In this document: positions 1 through 7,634 of the stretch, one piece after another
Layout of the letters: each line of letters begins with the position of its first letter
Numbering within the stretch: position 1 is the first letter of the stretch
Assembly (NCBI RefSeq): GCF_021729145.1
Contig: NZ_JAJSLW010000004.1
Location: 62,001-126,000 of the forward strand
Origin: Membranihabitans maritimus
Lineage (GTDB): Bacteria; Bacteroidota; Bacteroidia; Chitinophagales; Saprospiraceae
Direction: 5' to 3'
Length of the DNA stretch: 64,000 nt
Notes under the pieces: generated by a model
What the model was told of the DNA's origin: nothing
The model's database searches: none
Seen by the model: only the letters and a program-made list of their open reading frames with translations
Position numbers and translations under genes: made by a program

Positions 1-794
1 GCGGGATGGTGCCAACCATCATACAAATCGTCACTGTGTGCATTGGTATACGTCCTTTCGATAACCCCGACACCCACATCCATAGCCGGCCTTAGATCAA
101 CATGGTCGATAATAGCCTCGGTCTCCGCCCGAATTCGTACTCGGTATCTGCCGGATGGTTTTCCATACATATGTGCGTATACAAATCCACCTCCCAATTG
201 TGGATGTTTATTTTCTACCGGACTTCCCTGTAGTTCTGTATTACCATAACGGTTGATACATTTGACGATTTCACCTTCAGAATCTTCAATATAAACGCTT
301 ACACGCATGGTGTTTTTTGCAACTCCACATATAGCAAAATAGGACCGTCCCGAATCCGGCAATTCTATATAGTCAGAGGTAATCTCCTCTCCAGCATCTA
401 ACCGCAAAACTTTGTCCCCAATAAAAACCTGCTCCACTCGACCTAAAATTTTGGAATTGAGTGCATTTGAAAAATCCCACCCCACTTTTCCTTCTTCAAA
501 GCTGTAATTTGGTAAATGATGGTAATCACCGTTAGCATAAACAATTTCATATCCATTTAGGTCCAGGGTTACATCTTTCCCCAGGAACAAACCACTTCTA
601 CTACTTCGGATATCATTCACCAAAACATATGTTGCTCCGGGCTTACCGTAATACCCCGGTTTACTAATCGGTATCTCACCTGCTTCAAGTTCCCTGTGAA
701 TTGTTTCCGTATACTGTCCATATCCAGGCCAACAATTTACAAACACTAGTGCAAAAAAGAATACAACTCGCCAGGAAGAACTTATTACTCTCAT
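1..794 (-). CDS. Secreted beta-helix protein, N-terminal part (runs off left edge)
   Basis: Reading the minus strand from the ATG at 794 gives 264 codons with no stop before the window edge. The start encodes a signal peptide (MRVISSS, then a hydrophobic stretch ending near GYGQ). The rest aligns throughout with residues 1 to about 265 of the complete beta-helix protein at 1922..4375, sharing strings such as PGATYVLVNDI, VTLDLNGYEIVYA, VENKHPQLGGGFVYAH and YRVRIRAETEAI. That covers the N-terminal cap of the helix and the jelly-roll-like (carbohydrate-binding-like) segment; the beta-helix coils and any C-terminal sorting domain would lie beyond the edge. It is the second copy of a duplicated lipoprotein/beta-helix pair. 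By family it is an extracellular or surface protein that may act on a polysaccharide, but no catalytic motif is visible. Homology to the neighbour is certain; function is not. Confidence 0.85.
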   Translation of the reverse strand, partial: MRVISSSWRVVFFFALVFVNCWPGYGQYTETIHRELEAGEIPISKPGYYGKPGATYVLVNDIRSSRSGLFLGKDVTLDLNGYEIVYANGDYHHLPNYSFEEGKVGWDFSNALNSKILGRVEQVFIGDKVLRLDAGEEITSDYIELPDSGRSYFAICGVAKNTMRVSVYIEDSEGEIVKCINRYGNTELQGSPVENKHPQLGGGFVYAHMYGKPSGRYRVRIRAETEAIIDHVDLRPAMDVGVGVIERTYTNAHSDDLYDGWHHP

Positions 795-841
795 CAATAA
801 TTTTTTTTCTATTTCTATTGATCCGTTTTAGATACTGAGAA

Positions 842-941
842 AGGTTTGACAAACTTTAAAAAAAGTTGCCTATTATTCCAATTTGTCCCACATACGACAA
901 ATTTTGGAGAAAGGCAGGTCGTGATGTAGTTTGTCAAACCT
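842..941. repeat. Nested inverted repeats between lipoprotein and beta-helix genes
   Basis: The 228-bp gap 795..1022 holds a perfect 14-bp inverted repeat: AGGTTTGACAAACT at 842..855 and AGTTTGTCAAACCT at 928..941. Inside it is a second perfect 8-bp pair, AATTTGTC (880..887) and GACAAATT (896..903), and a weaker TTGCCT/AGGCAG pairing between the two. Transcribed on the minus strand this would fold into a long stalk with a nested hairpin in the intercistronic RNA. There is no T run, so it does not look like a simple terminator. The equivalent gap in the other copy of the module (around 4375) is absent because those genes overlap. Confidence 0.6.
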
Positions 942-1022
942 ATGTACTTCAATGAAATAATTTCACATACGATTCCAGCTCCTCGGTCTTTTTGCACCTT
1001 CAATTAAAAAAACGAGATTCTA

Positions 1023-1871
1023 TTAATTTTCCTGTAATTTTATTTCAATATCAATATCATCCGTTCCTTCATAATATTCTTTTGCGAACAATATTCCCTT
1101 ACGGCCCATATCCGTTTCAAAAATAACAACATCACCTATTTCAAAGTCTACATACGTTTTATCTATTTCCATATCTGAAAATAAGGCATCGTCTTCCATA
1201 TTTCTAAATTCTTCTTCAGTGAAATCAGTTTTTAGAAAAACACCTCCTGTTCCGTCTTCTCCAAACATACCATTGTCATCGTTATCTCTAAATGAAAGGT
1301 TTGTATAGAAAATATCAATAGATTCCACTTTATCCTGATCCGTATTGCGTAATGCCCAGCCAGAGTATCCAACCGGAATATCGAAGTCCCATCTACTAAA
1401 TTCGCTTGGACTACTATTTCCTCCCATAGTAATTAGTTGGTTATCAGTAAGAGGAGTCGCTGGAGGAACTATTGCCTCTACGGCTATAGAAAGAGACGCA
1501 GAAGAAGATTGACCATGATCGTCAGTCACGTTTACCTCTACAGGAATTTCTTTGTCTTCGTACGGCACGTCAACTATGATCTGTCTAGTGTATGCATCTT
1601 GTCCTACTGCTGCAGATACAGATTCTGATACTCCTTCAACACTTTGTTCCAAGGTCATAATTCCACCTGGAGCATCAACTGTATAACTAATTATTACCAT
1701 TGAATCCTGGGTAACCCCTACCTCAAGTAGGCCATTTGACACCGTCAATCCCGGAGAAGTTATAGAAACTTGAGGCCCTTCAGGAATTGGATCTTCCTTG
1801 TCACAGCTCGTAATTGTAATAAACAAACCCGCCATCAATAAGACGGACAATAATTTCAATAAAGTACTCAT
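1023..1871 (-). CDS. Surface lipoprotein of the duplicated module (copy A)
   Basis: 282 residues. The N-terminus has a hydrophobic segment followed by a lipobox (TITSC) and then acidic residues (CDKEDP), so it is a predicted lipoprotein, probably surface exposed. Residues about 32 to 135 look like an Ig-like beta domain (VSITSPG, VPYEDKEIPVEVNV, DDHGQSSSASLSI); residues about 140 to 282 form a second domain with the strongly conserved string NQLITMGG, then SSPS.FSRWD, and the C-terminus EYYEGTDDIDIEIKLQE. It aligns end to end with the lipoprotein at 4375..5214, about half the positions being identical by eye. I do not recognise a named family. The position, paired with a beta-helix protein downstream of SusC/SusD genes, suggests a glycan-binding or scaffold role in the same system; this is inference. 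Confidence 0.8.
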   Translation of the reverse strand: MSTLLKLLSVLLMAGLFITITSCDKEDPIPEGPQVSITSPGLTVSNGLLEVGVTQDSMVIISYTVDAPGGIMTLEQSVEGVSESVSAAVGQDAYTRQIIVDVPYEDKEIPVEVNVTDDHGQSSSASLSIAVEAIVPPATPLTDNQLITMGGNSSPSEFSRWDFDIPVGYSGWALRNTDQDKVESIDIFYTNLSFRDNDDNGMFGEDGTGGVFLKTDFTEEEFRNMEDDALFSDMEIDKTYVDFEIGDVVIFETDMGRKGILFAKEYYEGTDDIDIEIKLQEN

Positions 1872-1921
1872 AATATATTATTTATGTATTTAAAAATTAA
1901 CAAATAATTTATATAGTAATT

Positions 1922-4375
1922 CTAATGTATCAGGATCTTTTCCGTAATAATTTTCTCCCCTTCAACAACTTGTAAAAAGTAGCTCCCCGAAGGAAAAGAA
2001 GAAATATCCAACTTTACTTTATTTCCACGGACCACCTTCTGCAAACAGGTTTTATTATTACTGTCCAATAATTTTATCCTCCTCTCGATGGTATTTGAAA
2101 AATTCAAATTCAAGGCCGAGTCTGCCGGATTGGGACCGTAAGAGAACTCTGTTAAATACTGCTCTTTGCTCCCTGATATTTCATCGAGCAAAACAATCAA
2201 TTGTCTGTCCCTTTTCAGCCGAATATTGCTTTCCTGTCCACCGACTACAACCCTGTAAGGATGTTTGTTGTGAACAAGCCTGTTGTAATATTCATATTCT
2301 TTCAACACAACTTTCAATACACCACTGTTTCCCGTTGTGGAATCTACTACCAGGTTGTCTTCGTTGTCATATATTTTAATTCTCTGGCCGAAAATGGGAA
2401 GTCCTTCAGTATCCTTTGTTGATATTTCCAGACTCCAAAGTACGGAATAGGTATGCTGTCTCCGGGTTGCATCAAAATTGAGGATGCTATCCCTACCTTC
2501 AATATTATTACTAATAAACTCAATATCCGTTGCCAAATTTCCCCCGCTCCCCAGTCTTACCGGAGCATAATTATCCAGCGCATTTGGAGTTTGAACGATC
2601 GTATTTTCAATTATCTTTGTCTGTGCTGCGTCTCCATATGGAGACCCCAGCCAAAATGCAGGTACATTTGTTTCTATCGTATTGTTTTCAAAAATACCTC
2701 CAATGGTACCACCACCAACATAAAAAGCACTGGTCCTCGCTTTTGAATCAGGATCCAGAGCATCGACTAAAACTTCATTGTCATAAATAAAGTTATCCCC
2801 TCCACTGGCACTGTAAAAAATGGCGGTAGCAACGGGTATATAATCAGGGTATTCCGGATAGTCTTTTCCCGTAATAAAAAATTTATTGTCGTAAATTTGG
2901 TTATCATAACAACCGTCCGGATCACCGGGAGGCGCATTGTAATCTGCCAGACGTATACCATTCACACTATAATCTTCGTGCCCGTATTCACAAGTGGGTG
3001 GAGCTGCTTCAATATGAATTTCGTTGTCATAAATTTTGATATCTCTTCCACCTACCCCGATTCCTGAGCCCAACTCTGGCTTAAATACATTGCGATATAT
3101 CTCTGAAAACCTACCTCCAGTTCCAATACTATAGTGATTGGTGACGGTTTGCCGGTTGACAAACAAATTATCATGAATTTTACTCCCGTTTCCCCGGTAT
3201 GATAAACAACCTTGTCCACCATAAAACTCCGAATGTGACACTTCAGAAGATTGTGTTCCCCTTAAGTCAACGGCGTAATTACCACTGTTGTGTCGATTGA
3301 TAATAAAAGGAGTCTCGACATCAAAATAACAATTGGATATATTTGCTGCGATGACTTCAATTGCATTGGTATTGATGCCAGAAGAGACAATTTTTACATT
3401 ATCAATATTCAAATCTATTTTAGTAGCAGTTGATTGGATCCCCCAGGATAAAATTCCTCTGGCTCCACTTCGAATAGTTCCATTCTTTATGATTATCGTA
3501 CCTTCTTCGCCGCGCTGCACAACCGGAACACCTTCTATTGGATTCCCATCTCCAAAGTCCTCCGTGTAATCATAAAAGGCAGGATCGTACCATCCTGCAT
3601 ACATATGATCGGTATGGGTATTGGTAAAAGTCCGCTCTACAATACCTACGCCCACATCCAGTGCCGGCCGGATATCTATTTGATCAACTATAGCGTCAGT
3701 TTCTGCTCTTATTCGAACTCTATATTTCCCTGTGGACTTACCCTGGAAATGAGCATATACAAAGCCACCACCCAGCTGTGGATGTTTATTTTCTACCGGG
3801 CATCCCTGCATTATATCGTTTCCATATGGATTATTACTATATACAATTTCCCCTTTTTCATTTTCAACAAATACGCTTACTTTCATCGTATTACTTGCTA
3901 CCCCGCACATGGCAAAGTATGAGCGGTCAGCAACCGGTAGTTGTACAAATTTAGAGGTGATTTCCTCTCCCTGGACCAGGCTCAACGCACTATCCCCAAT
4001 AAACACCTGAACCTTGTTATCGACCAGTTGTGCCTCTGGAGCATCGGACAAATCCCAAGAAGACAAACCATCTTCAAAACCATAATTGGGTACATGCTCA
4101 TAATCACCATCGGCATACACTATTTCATACCCATTAAGATCCAGAGTTACATTATTTCCCAAAAAAATAGGGCTCATGTTGGATTTTATATCATTCACCA
4201 GCACGTAGGTAGCCCCAGGCGCCCCATAATATCCCGGTTCACTTACAGGTATCTCCCCTTCCTTTAACGAACGATGCTGTGTATCCGAATACTGAGCACT
4301 TAGCGGTATGGCACCACCCAACCACAAAAATGCCAAACAGTATCGTATTAATTGCATTCTAAAATTCATATGCAT
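1922..4375 (-). CDS. Secreted right-handed beta-helix protein with type IX (type A) sorting domain
   Basis: 817 residues. Residues 1 to about 28 are a signal peptide (ending PLSAQ). Residues about 50 to 95 start the helix (VTLDLNGYEI), then about 96 to 235 form a galactose-binding/CBM-like beta-sandwich (NYGFEDGLSSWDLS). Residues about 285 to 650 are parallel beta-helix coils with repeated motifs of the type IYDNEI, IHDNLF, IYRNVF and FIYDNEV. A small CarboxypepD-like domain follows (GLPIFGQRIKIYDNEDN). The last ~80 residues (FSYGPNPADSALNLNF ... GSYFLQVVEGEKIITEKI) are a type A sorting domain, so the protein should be exported by the type IX system. Beta-helix proteins of this sort include polysaccharide lyases and epimerases, but I see no diagnostic active site. 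The start overlaps the stop of the upstream lipoprotein by one base (TAATG), indicating coupled translation. Confidence 0.85.
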   Translation of the reverse strand: MHMNFRMQLIRYCLAFLWLGGAIPLSAQYSDTQHRSLKEGEIPVSEPGYYGAPGATYVLVNDIKSNMSPIFLGNNVTLDLNGYEIVYADGDYEHVPNYGFEDGLSSWDLSDAPEAQLVDNKVQVFIGDSALSLVQGEEITSKFVQLPVADRSYFAMCGVASNTMKVSVFVENEKGEIVYSNNPYGNDIMQGCPVENKHPQLGGGFVYAHFQGKSTGKYRVRIRAETDAIVDQIDIRPALDVGVGIVERTFTNTHTDHMYAGWYDPAFYDYTEDFGDGNPIEGVPVVQRGEEGTIIIKNGTIRSGARGILSWGIQSTATKIDLNIDNVKIVSSGINTNAIEVIAANISNCYFDVETPFIINRHNSGNYAVDLRGTQSSEVSHSEFYGGQGCLSYRGNGSKIHDNLFVNRQTVTNHYSIGTGGRFSEIYRNVFKPELGSGIGVGGRDIKIYDNEIHIEAAPPTCEYGHEDYSVNGIRLADYNAPPGDPDGCYDNQIYDNKFFITGKDYPEYPDYIPVATAIFYSASGGDNFIYDNEVLVDALDPDSKARTSAFYVGGGTIGGIFENNTIETNVPAFWLGSPYGDAAQTKIIENTIVQTPNALDNYAPVRLGSGGNLATDIEFISNNIEGRDSILNFDATRRQHTYSVLWSLEISTKDTEGLPIFGQRIKIYDNEDNLVVDSTTGNSGVLKVVLKEYEYYNRLVHNKHPYRVVVGGQESNIRLKRDRQLIVLLDEISGSKEQYLTEFSYGPNPADSALNLNFSNTIERRIKLLDSNNKTCLQKVVRGNKVKLDISSFPSGSYFLQVVEGEKIITEKILIH

Positions 4376-5214
4376 TATTTTTCCTGGAGTTTAATCTCCA
4401 CATCAATATCATCCGTTCCATCGTAATATTCCTTAATGTATAAGACCCCAAGTTTGTCTAAATTGGTTATAAAGGCTATGACCTGGCCAACTTCAATATT
4501 CTGTAGATAGTTTTCCTCTATTTCGAGATCCTGTAAAAGCAAATCATTTTCCATATTATGATATTCTTCCGCAGTAAAATCCGTAATCACAAATTTAGCC
4601 CCGGATTCTACAAACTGCTCCTGTCCCAGATCACTATCTCCAAGAGACAGCGTAGTATAATAGCTATCCATTGTAAGAATTTGACCGGCGTTATCTCCTT
4701 CCAAATCCCAATACCCATACCCTTTGGGGCGGTCCAGATCCCACCTGCTAAAATGAGACGGACTGGATGATCCGCCCATAGTAATCAGTTGGTTTTCAGT
4801 CAAAGGAATAGCCGGTGGCACGATAGCCTCAACTACAATAGAAACCGAAGCGGAGGAAGATTGGTCATGCTCGTCAACAACTTCAATTTCCACATCAATA
4901 GTCTTATCTTCATAGGGAAGATCAACTACCAATTGCTTGGAGTAACTGGTTTCACCTAGCGCACCGGTAATGGATTCATTTACACCGTCGACGGTTTGGT
5001 TTAACTCCTCAATAATTCCAGGAGCATCCACTGAATATATCAAAATTACCGTTGAATCTTTTGTAACCCCAATGTTAAACGACCCACTGTTTATCGTATA
5101 CCCCGGAGCATTTACAGAAACTTCTGGTCCGGAAGGTACCGGATCCTCCTTGTCACAACTGGAAATAATAAAAATAAACGCAACAAAAGTACAGAATGAA
5201 ATAATCCTCGTCAT
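4375..5214 (-). CDS. Surface lipoprotein of the duplicated module (copy B)
   Basis: 279 residues; paralogue of the lipoprotein at 1023..1871. The signal peptide ends in a lipobox (IISSC) followed by DKEDP. The same two-part architecture is seen: an Ig-like N-terminal half (VSVNAPG, DLPYEDKTIDVEIEV, EHDQSSSASVSI) and a C-terminal half starting at NQLITMGG and ending EYYDGTDDIDVEIKLQE. The conserved start of the C-terminal half and the C-terminal string are the best-preserved parts between copies, so they are likely the functional core. Its stop codon shares a base with the ATG of the beta-helix gene. Function unknown; a SusE/F-like auxiliary role is a guess from position only. Confidence 0.8.
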   Translation of the reverse strand: MTRIISFCTFVAFIFIISSCDKEDPVPSGPEVSVNAPGYTINSGSFNIGVTKDSTVILIYSVDAPGIIEELNQTVDGVNESITGALGETSYSKQLVVDLPYEDKTIDVEIEVVDEHDQSSSASVSIVVEAIVPPAIPLTENQLITMGGSSSPSHFSRWDLDRPKGYGYWDLEGDNAGQILTMDSYYTTLSLGDSDLGQEQFVESGAKFVITDFTAEEYHNMENDLLLQDLEIEENYLQNIEVGQVIAFITNLDKLGVLYIKEYYDGTDDIDVEIKLQEK

Positions 5215-5275
5215 TGAATTATAATGTTATTTGATTTAAATAATAAATTTGTTGTATCACTAATAGACATAAACC

Positions 5276-5869
5276 CTACGGTACTGCCACGTCAGTATCA
5301 ATCAATATCATTGTGGTCTTAAGTTCTTTTGTCACAGGCCGGGCTTCACTGGATATTTCCACCCCCACAGCATATTTGATATCTGGACTATTTGCATTCA
5401 TTTCCTGCAAAAATTTTAAATCTATTTCCAGGTCAAACCCCGAAAAATTATCTCCATCTGCGAGCGAAATTTGTTCCGGCAGTGAAAACTGCTCATCCGG
5501 TAGGATCAAGACATTAGAATCCAACGTTCCTAAAGTCATCAGGTCTGAAATAGTATCATTATTAATTTCAATATCCACATCAAAGCTTCCCCTTCTGTCT
5601 ATTCCTGATCGATACACTCCCAATGGGATGATAAATCGGTCGTCAGTTTCATCTATTTTGTACCTTGACCGGTTTCCTTCAGTGGGATGAACACTGGGCT
5701 TTTTGGATTCCTCCCTTATTTCATAAACATTGTAATTGGCTGCAGGCATATATATTTTCTGTCCTATATACTCTGCATCAGCATACTCGCGGTATTCGCA
5801 TGATATCGAAATCCAAACCAACATCAAAACCACTCCAAACCGGCACGGGTATATCCCAATATTTTTCAT
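5276..5869 (-). CDS. DUF1735-type lipoprotein (SusE-position protein)
   Basis: 197 residues. A signal peptide with lipobox (ISISC, Cys24) is followed by YREYADAEYIGQKIYMPAA, which matches the start of DUF1735 (BT_3987-like) domains common immediately downstream of susD. The remainder is a single beta-rich domain with the features of that family (NDTISDLMTLGTLDSNVLILPDE...; DLKFLQEM). Such proteins sit on the outer membrane and are thought to help bind glycan for the SusCD complex. It lies 43 bp after the second SusD gene (5913..7610) and 61 bp before lipoprotein copy B, in one transcription unit. Domain assignment is from sequence memory, and the role is family-level knowledge. Confidence 0.75.
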   Translation of the reverse strand: MKNIGIYPCRFGVVLMLVWISISCEYREYADAEYIGQKIYMPAANYNVYEIREESKKPSVHPTEGNRSRYKIDETDDRFIIPLGVYRSGIDRRGSFDVDIEINNDTISDLMTLGTLDSNVLILPDEQFSLPEQISLADGDNFSGFDLEIDLKFLQEMNANSPDIKYAVGVEISSEARPVTKELKTTMILIDTDVAVP

Positions 5870-5912
5870 AACCTATTTTTTTTAAACTTTGCCATATCGT
5901 CCTCAATTATAT

Positions 5913-7610
5913 TCACCATCCGGGATTTTGTTCCCAACCGGACATTTGTAATATCTCTGATTCGGGTATAGGGTATAAGTACATTCCTTGATTCCAAACC
6001 CTGTCTTCTACTACTAAAGGGGTATAATCATATACAGCACTATCGCGTCGAATCACCTCAACTCCCTGAAGAGGGTTTCCGAAATATTCCGCTCCTTTCA
6101 TCCACCGACGGACATCCCAGAAACGGTACCCTTCAAATGCCAGCTCAACTCTTCTTTCATTTCTGATCCTTTCCCGCATCTGTTCCTGGGACAAACCTTC
6201 GGGTAAAGGGGGCATTTCTACTCCGGATCGGCCCCGGACCGCATCCACGTATTCTTTTATATCCGGATTTCCCGGGTCACATTCATTTAAAGCTTCGGCA
6301 TAATTAAGATAAATCTCACCCAACCGGATAAGGATCCACGTATGCACACTGGTTTCATCCTGAAGCAGGTTCAGGTCTCCATTTACATACTTTTGGAGAT
6401 AGTAACCGGTACGGGAAGCTCTTTCCGTTCCCTGGCCGTCTCTTCCTCCCGTCCAAAGTTCTACCGGCCTTTCCCTGAACACCTCGCCATTAGTGACAAC
6501 AGTATACTGAAGTCTGGGATCCCTGTTCTCATAAGGGTTCAATGCATGATCAGGGTTGCCCCAGTCAAATGACGAACCATCGGCCATTTCATATACATCC
6601 ACCAAATTCTGAGAAGGTGTATTCCCGCTTCGTCCCAGGTCGTACCCGATCGGATAATTTATTCTTTCAAAGTAATTGCTACTACCTTCCCTTCGGGCCA
6701 GAATAATTTCCGATGAATTAAAGGTGTGGAAGAGCTCTTCATAATCAGAATCCAACGAATATTCCGAAAGGTCAATCACTTCCTTTGCCGCATCAGCTGC
6801 TGCCCTCCATTTTTCCCTTCTTTGCCCGTTCTGGCTGGCTATCAAATCCGGTCTTACGAAGCCGGTCGACCACGATGGGTCATTAAACAAGTCACTGGCT
6901 GCATATAACAAAACCCTGCTCTTCAAAGCCAGCGCAGCACCACTGGTAGCCCTTCCCAATTGCGACAATGAATAATCACCCTCTCCAGGCAACCTACTCG
7001 CCGCAATATCACATTGGGCCGTAATGAAAGATATACATTCGTCCAGGGTAGCTCGTTGGATATCTTTATAGTCTTCAGCAGCTTCATACGTACGGGTCAA
7101 TATTGGCACCCCACCGTATCTCTTGACTAATTCAAAATAAAAATAAGCCCTGAGAAAAATTGCTTCAGCTTTCCATCTCTCAATTTCAATCAACCGGTTG
7201 GCAAAGACCTTCTGTGCCGAAGGACTCGGGTCCAACCGATACACATCCAAATCAACATTATCCGACGTCTCCAAAAATCGGTTGGCATTGAATATCGCCC
7301 TATAGTAATGATACCACTTATCATCCGGATTACTCAATGCATTCCAATTTCCAGTATTAAACCTTTGCACCGAAGAAGATTCGATTGTAAATTCCGCATC
7401 ATCCGTAGCACTGGAAGACATAGCGTCCCCTATGGGATTGAATCCAGACTGCAATCCTTCATAAACCGCATTGATTCTGTTTTTTGTAAATTCAAAACTC
7501 TCTGTTACCTGGTCTTCTTGCAGAGTGGTGACAACTTCCCTGTCCAAATCTATACAGGCATTTAGTATGGCCACTAAAACTATTAAAAGTGAATATGTTT
7601 TAATTCTCAT
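5913..7610 (-). CDS. SusD/RagB-family nutrient-binding outer-membrane lipoprotein
   Basis: 565 residues. The signal peptide ends in a lipobox (ILNAC, Cys19). The N-terminal TPR-like half contains ERWKAEAIFLRAYFYFELVKRYGGVP, typical of SusD; the C-terminal half contains GEIYLNYAEALNE, then a VRGRSGV segment and ELAFEGYRFWDVRRW, the signatures of the RagB/SusD family, and it ends in PIPESEIL..GWEQNPGW, as these proteins do. SusD proteins cap the SusC transporter and bind the glycan substrate on the cell surface. The gene is 24 bp downstream of its SusC partner (7635..10469). It differs clearly from the other SusD (10481..12235), so the two pairs probably bind different ligands or different-sized products. 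Confidence 0.93.
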   Translation of the reverse strand: MRIKTYSLLIVLVAILNACIDLDREVVTTLQEDQVTESFEFTKNRINAVYEGLQSGFNPIGDAMSSSATDDAEFTIESSSVQRFNTGNWNALSNPDDKWYHYYRAIFNANRFLETSDNVDLDVYRLDPSPSAQKVFANRLIEIERWKAEAIFLRAYFYFELVKRYGGVPILTRTYEAAEDYKDIQRATLDECISFITAQCDIAASRLPGEGDYSLSQLGRATSGAALALKSRVLLYAASDLFNDPSWSTGFVRPDLIASQNGQRREKWRAAADAAKEVIDLSEYSLDSDYEELFHTFNSSEIILARREGSSNYFERINYPIGYDLGRSGNTPSQNLVDVYEMADGSSFDWGNPDHALNPYENRDPRLQYTVVTNGEVFRERPVELWTGGRDGQGTERASRTGYYLQKYVNGDLNLLQDETSVHTWILIRLGEIYLNYAEALNECDPGNPDIKEYVDAVRGRSGVEMPPLPEGLSQEQMRERIRNERRVELAFEGYRFWDVRRWMKGAEYFGNPLQGVEVIRRDSAVYDYTPLVVEDRVWNQGMYLYPIPESEILQMSGWEQNPGW

Positions 7611-7634
7611 CTCTTATCTTTTTATAGAGCCGTA

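Noticed and set aside
815-1003. 62-codon minus-strand open frame between lipoprotein and beta-helix genes
   Set aside because: It lies over the nested inverted repeats and has no protein-like features.
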